A stretch of 64,000 nucleotides of DNA from Sordaria brevicollis (GCA_033439795.1 JAUTDP010000007.1:3286001-3350000); one strand, 5' to 3'; numbered from the stretch's first letter, positions 20,346-34,300 are shown. Program-made: numbers and translations. Notes: generated by a model not told the origin, from the letters alone.

Positions 20346-22234
20346 GGAAGCAGGAAAACCCCACTTATAAGGAAGCTGGAGGAGTGCCAACCTGGGGTCA
20401 GAATCCGGGGAAGCGGCTGATATGGTGGAGATGAGATCAACCGGACCGGACGGAATGAGATATCGGTATGGTGGATAATATTAAAATCGAGGTCTGAGAA
20501 CAGATGATATTGGGGATGAGATTTGGAGGTGAGCACGTCAGACAACGTAAGAAAATCGGGGCCGACTTGAGCACGCAATCGCTCAACCGCATACACAGCC
20601 TTTATGTCGAGCAATTGCGCAATCGAAGAGACGGGACGAGAGGCACTTTGGCTACCGCACGAGGGCGACGCACACCATTTTATCGTCGCAACTTTTTTCT
20701 CCCTCTCATCTTATCCCCTCAACCGACCGATAACCGGCCCTCCGCGTAGGGTTGCACTAGATAGAGACCCTGATCCTCACCGGGGGGTTCCATCGCGCGA
20801 ACGGGCATTCGATACTGTTCCACTTGGGACATCCGGCATCAAAGATAGGTACCCCGGAACAAACAGGACAACCCAACGGAAAGAAAGCGCTTGACGCGGT
20901 GCCAACGCTGCAGACACTAGCGGAGCGTGTGCAAAACTGGGCGCAGAGTAGCGCGACCCGGACCGCCGCAGACCTGAGCGCATGAAGCGCAGTTAACATC
21001 TTCCCTGTCGGGAGTAAACACGATGCAGATGGGACTTCCGGAGGATCTGTGTGAACCCGAGAAGCCGTTGAGCAGGGAGCGAGGGGATAAGTCCACGACT
21101 AGTGGCGCATAAATACATGATGGAGACTGTCCAGAGTCCAGAACACTTGCTCCGGGATAGAGACGACGGGAAGATCCCGGGAACATTTCCGGGAAGGAGG
21201 GCTCGGTGAAGAATTGCCCATAATAGATGGGATTGCGAGATTGTGCATTGGCAATATAATTTCGGTTTCCTTGCATGTGAAAAGTAAAACGATGAAAATG
21301 TCAGAGCGGCAGAGTTCAAGTTCAGTTGGCGAATGTCCTTCCCTTGAAGTCGATAAGGGTTGGGTTGGGGTTGTAAGAGGAACAATGACCGAAATGAAAG
21401 AGAAATGCCGCGACTGAAGGATTTCCCGATAAGACTCTTGTCCTTATCGTTGTCGTTTCATCGTGTCGTAGACACGGCATCTAAAAGCCAAAGGTAAGAA
21501 AACTTTTTCTCTGGCCTATTTTGTTTCGCTATTTCTGGCATTCTGCAGGGTCCAGACGTTGATTGGATTAGATCGATTGGCTCTTGTCATTGGTGGGTTG
21601 GAAATAGTTCTGTTCTCTTGACACATGACAGCTTTGGAAAGCCTACTCGGAAGGTCAAGATATTCGGTCCTTTGAGTGGTTTTGGTTAGATGAGATTGAT
21701 AGGCTCAGCTCGACATTCGTCAGACTGTTACAACTCACCGCTGTTGAGGCTATCTCAACATTTTTGGACCGTGGTCATGTGCCACTTCGGAAGCCTAGAC
21801 CTGAGGTCCAAGGTCAAAGTCTCGATCGGTCTCTCAGAGAGCTAGCGCTAGTGTCGTTTTGCTGCCTGCAACATTTCGGACGAAGATAATGATTTGGTCC
21901 GAAGTCTGGGAGGGATTCAAAAACGCCTCTGGACCTCTGGGAAAGCTGGTGTATATACTCATCAGGACCAAAAACGTCGCTGGCTCGACACAAAAACACA
22001 GATAGCGAAAACTCTGTGATGCTCCAGCCCAGACAGTGTCTGCAGCAAAGACTCCTGGGCAACATACCAGTGGCACATGTTCGCAGGACGGAAAGTCAGC
22101 TCACACCGAAGAGATACCAGAAACTCAGGTCTTCGTATAACAAAAAGATTGATATACCCAAAACGCAACTACAAATAACCCAGCTTCATCTTCAGACTAA
22201 CCCAGTCCAAAGGAGAAGCACCCCGCTGATCTAT
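20346..22234. other. Spacer between sulfatase promoter and MPDU1-like gene
   Basis: 1.9 kb. The left part is the upstream region of the sulfatase gene; the right end is the 3' flank of the MPDU1-like gene. Open frames of 60-130 codons overlap on both strands and show no domain. No gene is supported. Confidence 0.45.
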
Positions 22235-23195
22235 CTAACCGCGACGGCGGGTGGTAGGACCTTTGCTCTTCGCTCTCGGCTCGGCAGAGGTGGAAGCACC
22301 AGTAGCAGTAGCCGACAACAGCGTAGGAGGGATCGGGCCCGCAGGCACCTTCTGCTTGCCGCGCGCCTTGGCCGAGGGCGCGTTCCAGTAGTATACCATC
22401 TGCAGAGCGAGAACCAAGTTCAGCGCAAATCCGGCAATGAAACCGTAGAGAATGAGCTTGTCGTCGACCTCCTGGAGAGTGGTGAAGATGCGCGAGAGGG
22501 ATCCGGCGAGGTAGTTGAAGACCTGAAGAAACACGACGTCAGTATCAAGATCACCATGTATATGTTCGATTGGAGCAAGTATGGCATGTCCTTACAGCAA
22601 AGGCACTAAGCTGTCCAGTTCCGCCCTCTTGCAAGATAGCCACAATCTGAGGAACCTTGCTGGCGACACCAAGCACGCCAGCGCCAGCCTGGAGATAGCT
22701 CAACTGTTGCATGTTGAGTAGCTGCTCGCTGAAGAGAGAAGCAACTCCGACAGCCAGGGCCGCGACGAACAAGGCGGCAATGCCAGCCCTGCCGCTGTAC
22801 TTGAGCACGAGCACGGAGATAATGACGTTCTGGCCGAGGATCAACGCGGTCTCGCCGAAGGTGCTGAAGGGGAATCCGTTGCGGACATTGTAGGCGAGCG
22901 ACGTGAGCAAGCTGCTGGTCTCGAGGAGGTAAGACAGGAAAGAGACGCCGCTGGCCGACTTCGAGTTGACGAGCTTGAGGATCTGGGGCACCTTGACGAT
23001 GGAGGAAGCGGCAACGATGCCAATGCCGAGGGCCTTGCTGATGCCGAGCTTAACGCATTCGGGGTTGTTCTCGAGGTCGATATCGAGGATAAGCTTCTTG
23101 TAGCACGATTCTCCGATGAGCGAAAGGCCGATGTCCCGGATCGGACCCGGAAGATTGTGGGTGACGGGCTGAAGAGCCGACCGAAGCGCGTCCAT
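22235..23195 (-). CDS. MPDU1: MPDU1/Lec35-like PQ-loop protein (mannose-P-dolichol utilisation)
   Basis: Exons 22596-23195 and 22235-22522, joined over a 73-nt intron (GTAAGG, branch TACTGAC, TTCAG, phase 0), give 295 residues. Two PQ-loop repeats are visible: KVPQILKLVNSKSASGVSFLSYLLE (from residue 68) and KVPQIVAILQEGGTGQLSAFAVF (from residue 180). Seven or so hydrophobic helices surround them. The N-terminal region around LILDIDLENNPECVKLGISKALGIGI is typical of MPDU1. The C-terminal 50 residues are basic and Ala/Pro-rich. MPDU1/Lec35 is an endoplasmic-reticulum membrane protein needed for normal use of dolichol-linked mannose and glucose in N-glycan and GPI synthesis. The start codon lies only 160 bp from the nearest transposon tip. 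Confidence 0.88.
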
Positions 23196-23355
23196 TCTAG
23201 CCGGCGATTGTAACGGTTCGTAATACGTGGTCTATCGTTGAATGCTAATTAAATGAGATAGTATACTGGTGTGGCCGCAATTTGGCCTTTCACGAGGAGC
23301 TGTGAATTGTCGAAGAACAACTTTTCTTATCAAGCTTATTGGATCCCTACCTATG

Positions 23356-23453
23356 ACATACCCGTGGGTTTGGAGGTGGCGGAGTAACCTAAACCCACCC
23401 TCCTGCGGAGAGTGGGGAAAAAAAATACCGGACACCCTAAAAATGCCGGACAG
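23356..23453 (+). repeat. Left terminal inverted repeat of DNA transposon
   Basis: About 98 bp; starts ACATACCCGTGGG and includes a run of eight A followed by TACCGGACACCC. It keeps many C and G bases and is far less mutated than the interior that begins at about 23.47 kb. Confidence 0.75.
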
Positions 23454-26355
23454 TCTTAGTATAGATTAGCTGGGAAAACGTACTAAAATTGTCGAAATAC
23501 TATAATAAACCCGGTTACTAATTCGAATAAAAATGAAGCAATTATAATAGATTTGGTAATAATTATAGACTATTCGGTTATATTATTAGAAGCTCTAATG
23601 AGGGCTCTATAATACTCTTTACTAGGGGTGGTACTTATATTAATATTAGTATAGATAGGGGTAATTATATTTTAAAAGAGCCCCCTCCTCTTCCCTCTTC
23701 CTCTCCCTCTATATTTTTTAGTTTCTTAATTGGGCTATACTTCCAATTATTTATTAAATAATTAATTTTAATATACGTAAATACCCTTATAAATGGAGTA
23801 AGATTATTACCGCGGACTAGCGTTAATGAGAATTTAATCCCTAATATTATTAAAATTATTTCGAAAGGTTTGGGGAGGGTAGGCAATTCCTATTTATTTT
23901 CGTTATTATTATTTCCATTATCCTTATCCTCTTAATTATTACTATTTTTATCCTTAATAAAATTTAACGGGGTAAAGTTATTTACGCCTATAAATTTAAC
24001 GCTATTATTAAAGTGAAATAGATTTTCGTTAATAAATAATATATTTCGAAATATTTTTTTTATAGATTTAAGTATTTAAATAATAGGCCCGTTAATAAAA
24101 AATATTAATTTACGCCTATTATCGTCGACCTAGAGCGGGTAAATAGGATCGAGAGGAATAAAATTAGTATTTTACTTAATTTCGATAAAGTATTCTTTAA
24201 ATATATATATACGTAGGCGATTATTAACGTTAATAATTTTATTTTCTAGGATACGCTTCTATTTATTTTATTTTTCTTTTATTTTTTTCTCTTTTTTTTT
24301 AATTATAGTATTAATTACTTTTAATTCCCGTTCGCGAAGAATCTCCGCCTTTTTTTAATCTTTAATCTCTTATATATAATAAATTTATTAAACGGTTATA
24401 TTAATTATAACCTCTCTTTTTAATTTAATAAAACGTTTATAAGCCTTTTAAATATTAAATATTTTTAACTTCCTCTTTTTATCGAAAGTAAATTCCTTTA
24501 AATAGTTATAAGTAAATAACCTTTTATTAATCGCAACCTTTATATATTTAAATACCTTTTTTATTTAAGAGTTCTGGGGTTCGACCAATTTTTCGAGGCG
24601 TTTAAGGCCTTATTTTACCGCTATTTAGCGGTCGGTTTTAAATATTATTTTAAAATAAGTAACGGTAATGGTTTTAAATATTTTGGATTTTAAGGATTCG
24701 AATATACGTATTAAATTCGATAGGAAGAAATTAATTTTTTCGAAATTAAAGATTATATTCGAGATTATAAATCCTTAATTTTAAATATCCTATTACGAAT
24801 ATTATTAATTAATATATAAGGACCGGAGAATATATAGTAAACGTATTTATAACCCCGATGTAAATTATTCTTTAAATATTAATAACTCCCTTTTTTGAAT
24901 ATAGCCTTTAAATTTCTATTAATATACTACTTTTAACGGTTGAAAAACTTTTATATTTATCGGTTAAAAGAAGTATAAAATATACGGGGGAAGAAAAATA
25001 AAAATAATATTATATTATAAATAATATTCGTAAAATTCGAAGTTATAATAGTTAAAGAAGGAATCGAATACGAATATTTAATATATCCTTTAATTTAATA
25101 ATATAATAATCCTTATAGAATATTCGGTATTAATATCCTCTAAATAATTATAAATATTAAATTTAACGTTATACCTTATTTTATTATACATAAACCACTT
25201 AATAAAACTAGAGTTAACCCCGCGATATTTTGCCTCTACGTAATATTTCCAAAAATGTTTATTAAAATAACGTATTTAATCTATTATAATAATTATATTA
25301 TTAAATACGGTATTAGATTGAATAAAGCGTATTTTATTATTAAAGTTATTATTTACTATTTCGAACGAAGGTTATTATTTAAAAATAATAAAGGGAAGGA
25401 AGTAATCGCCGATAATATTACCATTATTAATTAGGGTAATAGATTCTTTATTCGCGAAATTAAATACCTCTAACTATTATTTATATAGTGAGTAATTTAT
25501 TAATAATTTTAATAATTTTAAATAAGAAAAGTAGACGATTTATACGTTTTTTTTTCTCTTTTTTAAGTATTAAAATTTTGAAATTATCCGTTAATATCGT
25601 TATATAATAATTATATTCGTTAGCGTTTTAATAATTCGATATTATAATACGGTAATTTTTAATAATTTTATTATTTATTTCGAAGAATTTGGTTATTATA
25701 TCGATTTATTATTCTATAGAGAATTATTATACTTTTATTAATTTTATTTTTATTACTTCGAATTATAAATAATTTTACTTCTATTATAAATATTAATTTT
25801 TACTAACTTCCCCCCTTAACGGGGTATAATATACGCGTAATTTATTTACGGTATTAATTAATAAATCTTTATTAATAAAAGACTTAAATTCGATTAATTA
25901 GTATATATATATTTTAATAATATTATTTTCTATAATATTAAGGTTTAAAGGTTTCCCTCGGCTACGAAGGTTCTAAATTAGTATATTCTACTCTTTTAAC
26001 GATTTATAATATTTTTGTATTTGGTTCTTACCGTATTTAAATATATTCGTGGTATTATAAAAGTTCGGTTCTTTAATATTAAATAACGTTTCTAAAAATC
26101 GCTACCTTTCGTATTAAACGTGGGTAAGGAAGAGCTACCTAGCGGCGCGTATAATCGCGGGCTCCTTTTACGAATTTAACGGGCTTATTTCGGTAGTACC
26201 CGTCGATTAAAATATATTAAGAATAATAATATTACGTTAGAATATAAGAATAATCGAATTGGATAGCAATATAATAAGAAAGAGGGCAAAAAATATTATC
26301 TAATTATTATTTTAGTATAAAACGCTAATAAAACAAAATAGGTATACATGCCAAG

Positions 26356-26453
26356 CCTATCCGGCATTTTTAGGGTGTCCGGCATTTTTTTTCCCTACTC
26401 TCTATAGGAGAGGGGGTTTTTTAAGCGAGCGCTTCTAAAACCCACGGGTATGT
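26356..26453 (-). repeat. Right terminal inverted repeat of DNA transposon
   Basis: Inverted partner of the left repeat. The outer 15 bases and the inner 35 bases agree closely with it; the middle differs by many changes and small length differences. It also retains GC-rich sequence. Confidence 0.75.
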
Positions 26454-26600
26454 AGGACCTGAGGGTAAGCCGCGAAAGGACAGTTATTAGAGTAGTCTCA
26501 GCTCAGACCTATTTAACCTCCGAAACCCCACCCCCCCCTTTCTACGGTAGTAAGTCTGAGCGGGTTTTGCGCGTTTTAGTCGTACACGGCAAAATAATAT
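26454..26600. other. Unmutated GC-normal strip beside the DNA transposon
   Basis: Between the right inverted repeat and the start of the next AT-rich zone is about 150 bp of normal composition. It includes a poly-C tract (26530-26538) and an inverted pair CTCAGAC (26502-26508) / GTCTGAG (26554-26560). It may be the spared outer edge of the large host locus to its right, or a remnant of unique DNA. Confidence 0.5.
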
Positions 26601-28588
26601 AAGATTTTACTTTAATTAGAATAACGCTGAATTTTATTACTATTAAAATAATATCGGCCATTAACGTATATATTATTACAACGCTATTAAAATACTATTC
26701 TTATTAAAGTAATATTTATAATATTAAATTCGGATTTTAATTAAATCGAAATATCGTTTTAAAAATCGGACCTTCTACCGCTCTCTAATTATCGCCCTAT
26801 ATTCGTCCCCAATTCGCCCAATTTAACGTTTAAATTAACTTTACCCCCAATTAACCTTCCTAATCCTTTAATACCGATATTAATTAACCCCTAGAAAATA
26901 TATATAAATATTATAATTTTTCTTAATTTATTAACGAATTATTAGGATTAGGGTATACCGCCCGAATTTCGTACGCTTACCCTTTTACTACCCGATTTTA
27001 AATAATATCTTATTTCCGAAATTTAAAAACTTTAAAAGAAATATCGTAACTCTATATAATAATTCCTTTATAATTAGGTTAAAATAAACCGATTTAATAA
27101 TTAGAAATCGGAGGCTTATATTATATAATTCGTTAACGTTTTTAAAAATAAAGATGTTCGAAATATTTTATAACGTTAAAATATATTTATTTAATTTAAA
27201 GGCGAATGTTATTTATATAAAATTAAAATTATTAATCGAAAATTCACTTCTCTTATACGGAAATTTCGTAATTAAACCCAACGGTAATATTAATCGAATA
27301 TTTTAGTAAAAATTATAATATTTAATTAATTAACGGAGGATATTATTAAAAACGAATTTCGTTAAAACAATTTAACTATTTTCTTATCCTTTACCGAATT
27401 AAATATTTATTCTATATTTAAGGGTAATACGCCTTATAATATTAAGGACTTATATAATACCTAATGAATTTCGGATATAATTAAATAAAATATATTAATA
27501 ATAAAATTTCGGGCTCCTATATTATATTTACTCCTTATATTTTTAATAATTTATTAACGCTCCCGTTAAAAAGCTTATTAAATCCGATCTAATTAGAAGG
27601 AGCGCGCTTTAACCTATATTATTATAATATTTAATATTATTATAAATATCCACGCCCTACGTACTATAAACTTCTTCCTATAAATCCTAAATTTATATTT
27701 ATGTATAAATAATATCGGGAGGCGTATATAAAATACTATATTTAAATTTAGTATATATATTTCCTATAGTAAAATTAACGATACTATTAAAACTCTTATA
27801 GAAATTATTAAGGTTAATATTCTAACTTCTACTTTCCTTATAATATTTAAATTAATTTCTTTAATATAATTTTAAATGTATTATATTTAATTTAAACTTC
27901 GTTATAATTTATAATAATTATAATTATTTTAATATTATATAAAACCTGGGTATTAATAAACGTAATATAATACGCAATTTTACTACGTATTTACTTATAA
28001 ATAGCCCGGATATACGTAGCCTATTTTAATTAAATTAATTCTAACTTACCGTTTTATTTAAAATTAATTAAATTATCCCTTCGTTTACCCTAATATTATT
28101 TATATTTCCCTCTACTATTTATTTATTTATTATTAAAAAGTTACGATCCTTATTCCCCGTTATTTCCGAATAGGATATCCTTTTTACTTTCCCCTTTCTT
28201 AATAAGCGCCGATACCGGATATATAAAAATTATATCCTCCAAACCCTTATTATTAATAAAAATAAAAGAGAATTAATTAACGTTTACCATTTCTACGATA
28301 AATTATTTTTTAATTTATTAGGAATAGAATTATAATAATTCGGCGATAAATTATTTTTAATTTATAACGATTAAAAAACGATTTTATTTATCCGCAAAAT
28401 TATATCCGTTTAACTAAAAGCGTAATTTATATATAACCGGAAATAATAGATAATATTTATTCCGGCCTTCTTTTATATTAAATTTAATTTTATTAATTTA
28501 ATTTTTCGCTACTTTTAGCCTCTAATTGAATTAAATATTTACGGGCTTAGCCGGATTAAATATATTAAATAGTAAAAAACGGAATTTT

Positions 28589-28841
28589 TATTACGGCGCT
28601 AGCGGACAGGGTCCCTGTCTGGCGGACCGGTTGTCGCTCGGGCGGTCACTTAACAAAGGTTGACCGCACCAGCGCACGTAATTACGTGCCGCCTTCGTAG
28701 GTCGCCTGCGCCTAGGCATAAAACCCTAGCGCGGGGTATACCCTTTGCTCGTTTCTTCTTTTCTTCTTCATTTTATAATTCTATAATAAATTTAGATTTA
28801 ACGTATTAAATTTATTTCTTGTAATTATATCGTTCGTAATA
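28589..28841 (+). repeat. 5' LTR of chromovirus copy 1
   Basis: 253 bp. The outer (left) 170 bp is nearly normal in composition, including a CGGACCGG core, a likely TATA-type GGCATAAAACC and pyrimidine tracts TTTCTTCTTTTC. The inner end is RIP-mutated (CGTAATA instead of CGTGACA). Confidence 0.88.
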
Positions 28842-28941
28842 ATTATAAGATTATTCTTAATATATTAAGGAAATATCCAAATATCCTAAACTTATTTACC
28901 GATTAAAGTAATTATAATATATACCCTTATAATTAATTATA

Positions 28942-31380
28942 ATAGTAAATACCCCCGACGAAAAGGCTATTACGGTTAAAACCGCTAAGTTATTTATTAT
29001 TAAGAGCGTTTAAATAAACGAAATTTAAAAGAAGAATATATTTAATAAATTCGTAATCGAATAAATTAAATTCAATATTACGGATATATTTATTATTTTT
29101 AATATAATTATCTAATAAAACGATATCTTTAAGCGTTATTCGCTTAATAATATTATAATCGGTATTTTTAAAGAGAAATAGGATATTTAATTATATAATA
29201 TCGATAAATCCAATTTAAAGGATTATAATATTCTAAAAAATATAAATAAAGCTATTACATTTTTTAATTAGGAAATTATTAATAAGTTCGCCGACGTTCG
29301 TTATATATTTAATACGGAGGATTTACTTAATTTCCTATATACGAAGATTAACGTAATTGCGAAATATTAGGCCTAATATAATAAAAATTATTTAACCTTT
29401 ATTTTTAAAGCTTTAATAGCTACGGGTTAAAATTATTAAAAATAGAATAATAGTAATATCCTATTAATAAACTTCGATACTTTTAAATCTATTATCGAGG
29501 ATCCCGAGGGCGTATATACTATTTTCGAAGAAATTAAATTACGGGTTATCCTAATTAAGGTTATTCTTTTTTAATAATAAAAATACTAAATTATCGCTAT
29601 TAATTTAAATATCAATTTAGAATAAATATATAAATACGCCGTTAATTTATTAAAGTATTAGAAAGGCGTTAAAATAGATAACGAATATTTTTATAAGGAT
29701 TTACGTAAAGAATAAAATAAAAATATATTCTTAACGCGCTAATTATTAAAGGCCCGCGGAAATAAAAATCTTAATTTCGAATTGGACGATTACGAGACTT
29801 TACGTTATAAAAACGTTATATTACGTAAGAAAAATTATAAATTTTAAGCCTAATTTATTATATTATATTAGATTACCGATTATTCTTATAAGGGAGTTTA
29901 AAATAATATCCCGTTTAACGATAATTAAAATAACGATTTATTCGACGATGGAGAAGTTTAAAATAATATTCCGTTTAATAATAGCTATATTAATAAATAG
30001 GGTACCCTTTACGAATAAAAAAATAATTCTTGGATTAAAAGTTACCCGTTTTACCCCCGCTTCTTTATTAAATAAAACGAGACCTATTACGATTTAATTA
30101 AGAAAAAAAAAGAATTCGCTAAAGTTAAAAATAATTTAATAATTATAAAAATTTAAGCCGAAGAATTAGGAAAAGTAATAATTACCCGGGATAATAACGT
30201 CGCCGATTTATATATTATAGTCGCTATTTTAATTAAAGAAAATATTAATTTTTATAAAGAAAATATTAATTTTTATAAGGAGAAAATCGCTTTTTTAACC
30301 CCTAAGAATTTCGAATATTACGACTACGTTAATTATAATAAATATAATAATAATAAAGGGCGTTGTAAGGAAATATTTATTACCGATTTTTTTACCGCTA
30401 ACCGAGGACGTTTATTAATTAAAAAAAAGGATCCGCCCTATTTTTATAATAAAAAAAATAAAAATATTATTACCTTTAACGTTTAATATTATTATATTTT
30501 TAATAAATTTAAATTGAATACCGATTACTTTTTTAATAATAAGGTTAAAAAGATATATATCGAAAATCGTATTATTAGTAAAGCTACCTAAGATTTTAAA
30601 CCCTATTTCGCCGATAGCCTTTATAATATTAAAACCTCCGATAAATTATTCGCCTATTTACGTATTGAATATTATAATTATAATCGAAAGGAAAAGGTTA
30701 TTTACGAATTTAATAATTTAAAATTCGAAATAAGCGGGGATTTTTAAAAATTCTATAATAAATTCGTATATTTAGTAAGAGAATATAATCGCCCTTTTAA
30801 TTTATAAAAATAAGAATTTAATTAAAAATTCCCGGGTATTATTTAGAACGCCCTTTTTTAAGAATACGGATAGGAAAATATTACTTTTAATTAATACGCT
30901 TTAATAATTAAGAAAGTAGTCGAAATTAATTAACGTATTTTCTATAATAATAAAATTAAAAAAGATAATAAGGATAAAGATAAAAATACCTCCTCTTTTA
31001 CGAATTCGTTTAATAAAATTAAGGGTTTTAATAATTCTAATAAAAATTTTAATAATATTATTAATAATAGTATTAATACCGGTAGCGGTAACCGAAGTAA
31101 TTTCCGTTACGCCCCCGATATAATTCGTAAAGAAGTTTATAAATTATTTGAAGAAAATAAGTATGTTGTATATAAAGAAATTAAATATCGTTTCCGTAAT
31201 TATTTTAACCGCCGTAATGGAAACTTTAATTATATTAACGAATTTATCGATTATTATAATTATAAAAATAAAAAAGATAATAAACCGGCTAATAATAAAG
31301 CGGAAAATTAATTATTCTAAGAATATTAAACTCCCTTCTAAGGATTAAATTAATAAATATTTATTTTAGAAAAAATTTAA
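28942..31380 (+). pseudogene. gag remnant of chromovirus copy 1
   Basis: The frame starts at 28942 with ATA in place of ATG (a G-to-A change) and the residues VNTPDEKAITVKTAK. It continues through a Gag core with the segments YFADSLYNI and LRIEYYNYN near 30.6 kb. A low-complexity Asn/Lys/Ser stretch follows near 31.0 kb. Many stop codons break it. The next gene (pol) lies in the -1 frame, with the change near 31.37 kb. Confidence 0.65.
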
Positions 31381-34300
31381 AAGAAATACTATTAGAGAGT
31401 ATAAAAGTAAATAAAAGTTTCTTAAAAGATTATTTAAATAGACCTACGTTAATTATATTTTATATTATAATAGATAATAATAAAAAAACTTTATTTACGA
31501 ACGATATATTTATTAATTTGGGAATAAATAGTAATATTTTTATAAATAAAAATTTTATTAATAATATAATTAAATAAAAAATAGAAAAATTATATAATTT
31601 TTATCTTTACGTTATAGGAGGGTATATTGGGTAATATAACGAAACGATCGATTAATATTTAAAAGGAATTATTAAAGTATAAAGTTAGCGGTTCGATAAA
31701 AAAGTAATAATAATCGTTAATTCGGGGTATAACGTTATTTTAAATAAATATTAATTAAAAAAATACAAAATTTTAATCGATATCGTTAATATTAACCTTA
31801 TTTTCGATAAAATAATTATAATATTATCGGCTCTTAATAAATATATTTAAAAATTCGAAATATTCGTTAAGAATGTAATATTATTACCTTTAATAAAACC
31901 CGGCCGACCAATCGAATTATTCGAGGAATTAAAGGAGTAATTAATCCGACGTAGAGAAAATAAAGATTTAATAAAAATAAAACGATAATTATTAAATTAA
32001 TACGCTTTAAAATAAGAGGAGGAAAATATAATATTTATATAACGAAAATATATCGAAATATTAGAAGCGGAACGAAAAAACGACCCCCTTTAAAGTAAAA
32101 ATACACAAGGTTAATACCGATTAAAAAGAAATAGCGTAAGATAATATAAATATTATAACGATTTTGCGGTAATCGGTGCCGACGCTTTCTTTATATTCAC
32201 TAAATAGGAATATATAAAGGTAATTAATTTTTACGAATTCGACCGATTTATTAACGATTATAAAAAATAAACCTTCGTTAAGGATAAAATAGAATTATAT
32301 AAACGAATTAAAAAAGAAATCTTTAAATACGCCTATAAATATTTAAACGTATTTAATAAAAAGGAATTTAATATCCTATTAAATTATTATACTAATAATT
32401 ATAAAATCAATTTAATAAACGGAATAAAGCCCGAAAATTTTAAATATAATTTATTATATAAAATATTAGTCGATAAATTAAAAGCTTATCGGAAATACGT
32501 AAATAAAGCGCTAATTAAAGGCTTTATTAAAAATAATTTTATATTTTAAGTTACGCCTATTTTCTTCGTATTTAAAATTAATAGTAAATTGAGGTTCTAC
32601 GTAGACTATTAGAAATTTAACGTTATTATAAAGAAAAATAAGTACCCTCTTCCCCTAATTAATAAAACTATTATTAAAATTAATTAAGCGAAAATTTTCT
32701 CGAAAATCGATATTAAATAAGCTTTCTATTAAATTTATATATACTTTAACGACGAAAAATTTATAATATTCTAAACGAGATATAGTATATATAAGTATAA
32801 AATTCTACCTTTTAAATTAATTAACGGACCGTTAACGTTTTAACGGTATATTAATAAAATATTGATAGGATATTTTAATAATTTTTATAATACGTATATC
32901 GATAATATCCTTATTTTTTTAAATAATTTAAAGGAATATAAAATTTACGTTAAAAAGGTATTAATTAAGTTAAAAATAATAAAATTATAAACGGACTTAA
33001 ATAAATACGAATTTTACGTCGAAAAGATTAAATTCTTAGGTTTTATTATTAGGATTAATAATATATCCGTCGACTTTTAAAAGATTGTAATTATAAAGGA
33101 TTAATAGGTTTTAATAAGTATATAAGGAATATAATTTTTCTTAGAGTTTTATAATTTCTACCGGCGCTTCATTAAAAATTATAGCCGGATCGTTAAATTA
33201 TTAACGGTAATAACGAAAAAAGGAGAAATCTTTAATTAAAATAAAAATTACTAAATTACCTTCGAGGAATTTAAAGGACGATTATTATTAATATTTATTT
33301 TAGTATATTTTAAGTATAAACGGCCGATATAGGTAAAAATAAACGCTTTAAATAGAATAATAGTAAGAATTTTATTTCAATTAATCGACGACGAATAGCG
33401 TCCGGTTGCTTTTTATTCTAAAATTATATATAAAATAGAATATAATTATTTAATTTATAATAAGGAATTAATAATTATTATTAAAACCTTATAATATTAG
33501 TAAGTAGAATTTATTAATTTATATAAACCTTTCCTAATCTTTACGGATAACGAAGCGTTTAAATAATTTAATATTAAGAGATTTCTAAATTTATAATAAG
33601 TAAGTTGGGTAGAATTTTTATCCTAATACTATTTCGTTATATTATATTAATTAAAAAGGGAAAATAAAATTATTAATATTTTATTAAGGAAAGTAGAAGA
33701 CTTAAAGAATTAAAAAATTAAATAAGAGGCTTAATATACTTTTTAATTTTTTAAAAGTTTAAAAAACGGTTATATAATATAACCTAACGATATAATTAAT
33801 AATATTAATACCGTTTATACGTTTATTTCGTTTTTAAGAGCCTTTATAAAAATTAATTTAAAAGTCGCGGAGGGTAATTACAAAGAATATTTAGAGGGAT
33901 ATTTTTTAATAGATCGTTTTATATTCGAAAATAAAATTTGTTTAAATTTGGAAATTTATTAAAATATAATTAAAAAGGGAGAAAACGGATATCGATTTAT
34001 TATTAATAAAATCCTTACCCGTTTCGATAAATTTATTATACTATTTAGTACCCTAAGAGCCTAAATTATTTATAAATTATACGCGAAGATTATTATTATT
34101 TATCCGGGCCGGAATAAAATAAAACGCTTAATTTTTATATAGTATTAATAATTAAAGATAATTAATAACGTCGACCGTTTCGTTACTAATTGTATAATAT
34201 ATTATACTTTGAAAATTCTTTATAATAAAATACCCGGTAAATTAGAGCTTATCCCGATAATTTAACGTATTTAATAGAATTTAATCGTAGATTTTAAATT

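Larger units (their letters stand above)
23356..26453 (-). mobile_element. RIP-mutated DNA transposon with about 98-bp terminal inverted repeats
   Basis: The two ends are inverted copies, both beginning ACATACCCGTGGGTT and carrying CCGGACACCCTAAAAATGCC near the inner side; the middle of the arms differs. Between them about 2.9 kb is strongly AT-rich. Read on the minus strand, roughly 25.0-25.5 kb gives a decayed frame with blocks such as ESITLINNGNIIGDYFLPF and VNSSFIKWFMYNKI. Their spacing recalls the catalytic region of pogo/Fot1-like DDE transposases (IPP-FK, then a H-V-N-FI helix); this family call is tentative. A further minus-strand frame with a basic coiled-coil segment lies at 23.67-24.5 kb. 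No clear target-site duplication is visible. The element begins 160 bp upstream of the MPDU1-like start codon. Confidence 0.68.

Noticed and set aside
20504..21417. Several 70-130 codon frames upstream of the sulfatase gene
   Set aside because: Overlapping frames on both strands, no domain, no splice-supported extension.
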